From positions 1 to 13,013 of the forward strand of contig VGWZ01000035.1 in assembly GCA_016873595.1 (NCBI GenBank): a stretch of 13,013 nucleotides of DNA. The letters run 5' to 3'. Positions 12,750 through 13,013 of this stretch are shown here, piece by piece; positions within the stretch are counted from its first letter, which is position 1, and each line of letters starts with the position of its first letter. This DNA comes from Nitrospira sp. GTDB lineage: Bacteria > Nitrospirota > Thermodesulfovibrionia > Thermodesulfovibrionales > SM23-35. The notes below the pieces were generated by a model that saw only the letters and a program-made list of their open reading frames with translations, ran no database searches and had not been told where the DNA came from. Position numbers and translations under genes: made by a program.

Positions 12750-12977
12750 GTCATTCTCTGGCTTGACCAGAGAATCCAGGGTTTCCCGTGAAAACGGGAA
12801 TCCAGGGTTTCCTGTGCAAACAGGAATCCATTTCCTGTGTATAGTTCCCCGCTTTCGCGGGGACGGCGTCTGGATTCCCCGATCAAGAGACTGTGTCGCA
12901 ATTATGTATGTGAGTTGTCTGTTCATGGAAAACACACAAAAAATATGTCATTCCCTGGCTTGACCAGGGAATCCAGG
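12750..12977. repeat. Cluster of imperfect palindromic intergenic repeats
   Basis: Five short palindromes: 12750-12780 and 12947-12977 (nearly identical; CCCTGGCTTGACCAGGG-type core), 12781-12806 (CCCGTGAAAACGGG core), 12807-12830 (CCTGTGCAAACAGG core) and about 12844-12887 (CCCCGCTTTCGCGGGG core, continuing to CTGGATTCCCC). Most units end in GAATCCAGG. The 12638-13013 stretch holds these repeats and no supportable gene. Confidence 0.8.
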
Positions 12978-13013
12978 TTTCTTTCTAAGTAATCACCTAA
13001 GCAATTCGAGCTG

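Noticed and set aside
12750..12977. CRISPR array
   Set aside because: The units are palindromic, of unequal length and mostly adjacent, with no uniform spacers and no cas genes nearby.

Overview
The window is an AT-rich bacterial locus for vitamin B12 (cobalamin) uptake and salvage. All B12 genes are on the minus strand. The taxon cannot be fixed from sequence alone. Two features look to me like uncultured Nitrospirota or Desulfobacterota-type genomes: the scattered palindromic repeats (C-rich ones encoding PPLPPFSKGG-like peptides, and GAATCC-type intergenic ones) and the PilZ variant. This is an inference. An outer-membrane TonB-dependent receptor shows a Gram-negative (diderm) cell.

Layout, read in the direction of transcription (right to left). 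Riboswitch 3 (10544-10703) leads btuF-btuC-btuD and a CobD-like PLP-fold gene; these four genes overlap head to tail. Riboswitch 2 (about 6120-6355) leads a 40-aa secreted small ORF, a DUF71/COG2102 ATP-pyrophosphatase, cobU, cobT and cobS. Riboswitch 1 (about 2486-2704) leads btuB and a tonB that runs off the left edge. So three cobalamin riboswitches control outer-membrane uptake (BtuB with its own TonB), periplasmic capture and inner-membrane import (BtuFCD), and nucleotide-loop assembly (CobU, CobT, CobS). No corrin-ring synthesis genes are present, which fits a salvage locus.

To the right are a tsaC/ywlC-type threonylcarbamoyl-AMP synthase (minus), a divergent amidohydrolase (plus), a short PilZ-like gene (minus) and a cluster of imperfect palindromic intergenic repeats.

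The unusual part is how heavily small repeats have invaded this one pathway. CobT, BtuF and the CobD-like protein carry four in-frame palindromic inserts, and removing them restores normal family lengths. Degenerate 7-nt repeats arranged as inverted arms sit inside the aptamers of riboswitches 1 and 2, beside riboswitch 3, in the riboswitch 2 leader, in the small ORF and inside cobU. The btuF leader holds a three-way-junction inverted-repeat element. The CobD-like protein has Leu where the PLP-binding Lys should be, so its catalytic role is doubtful.
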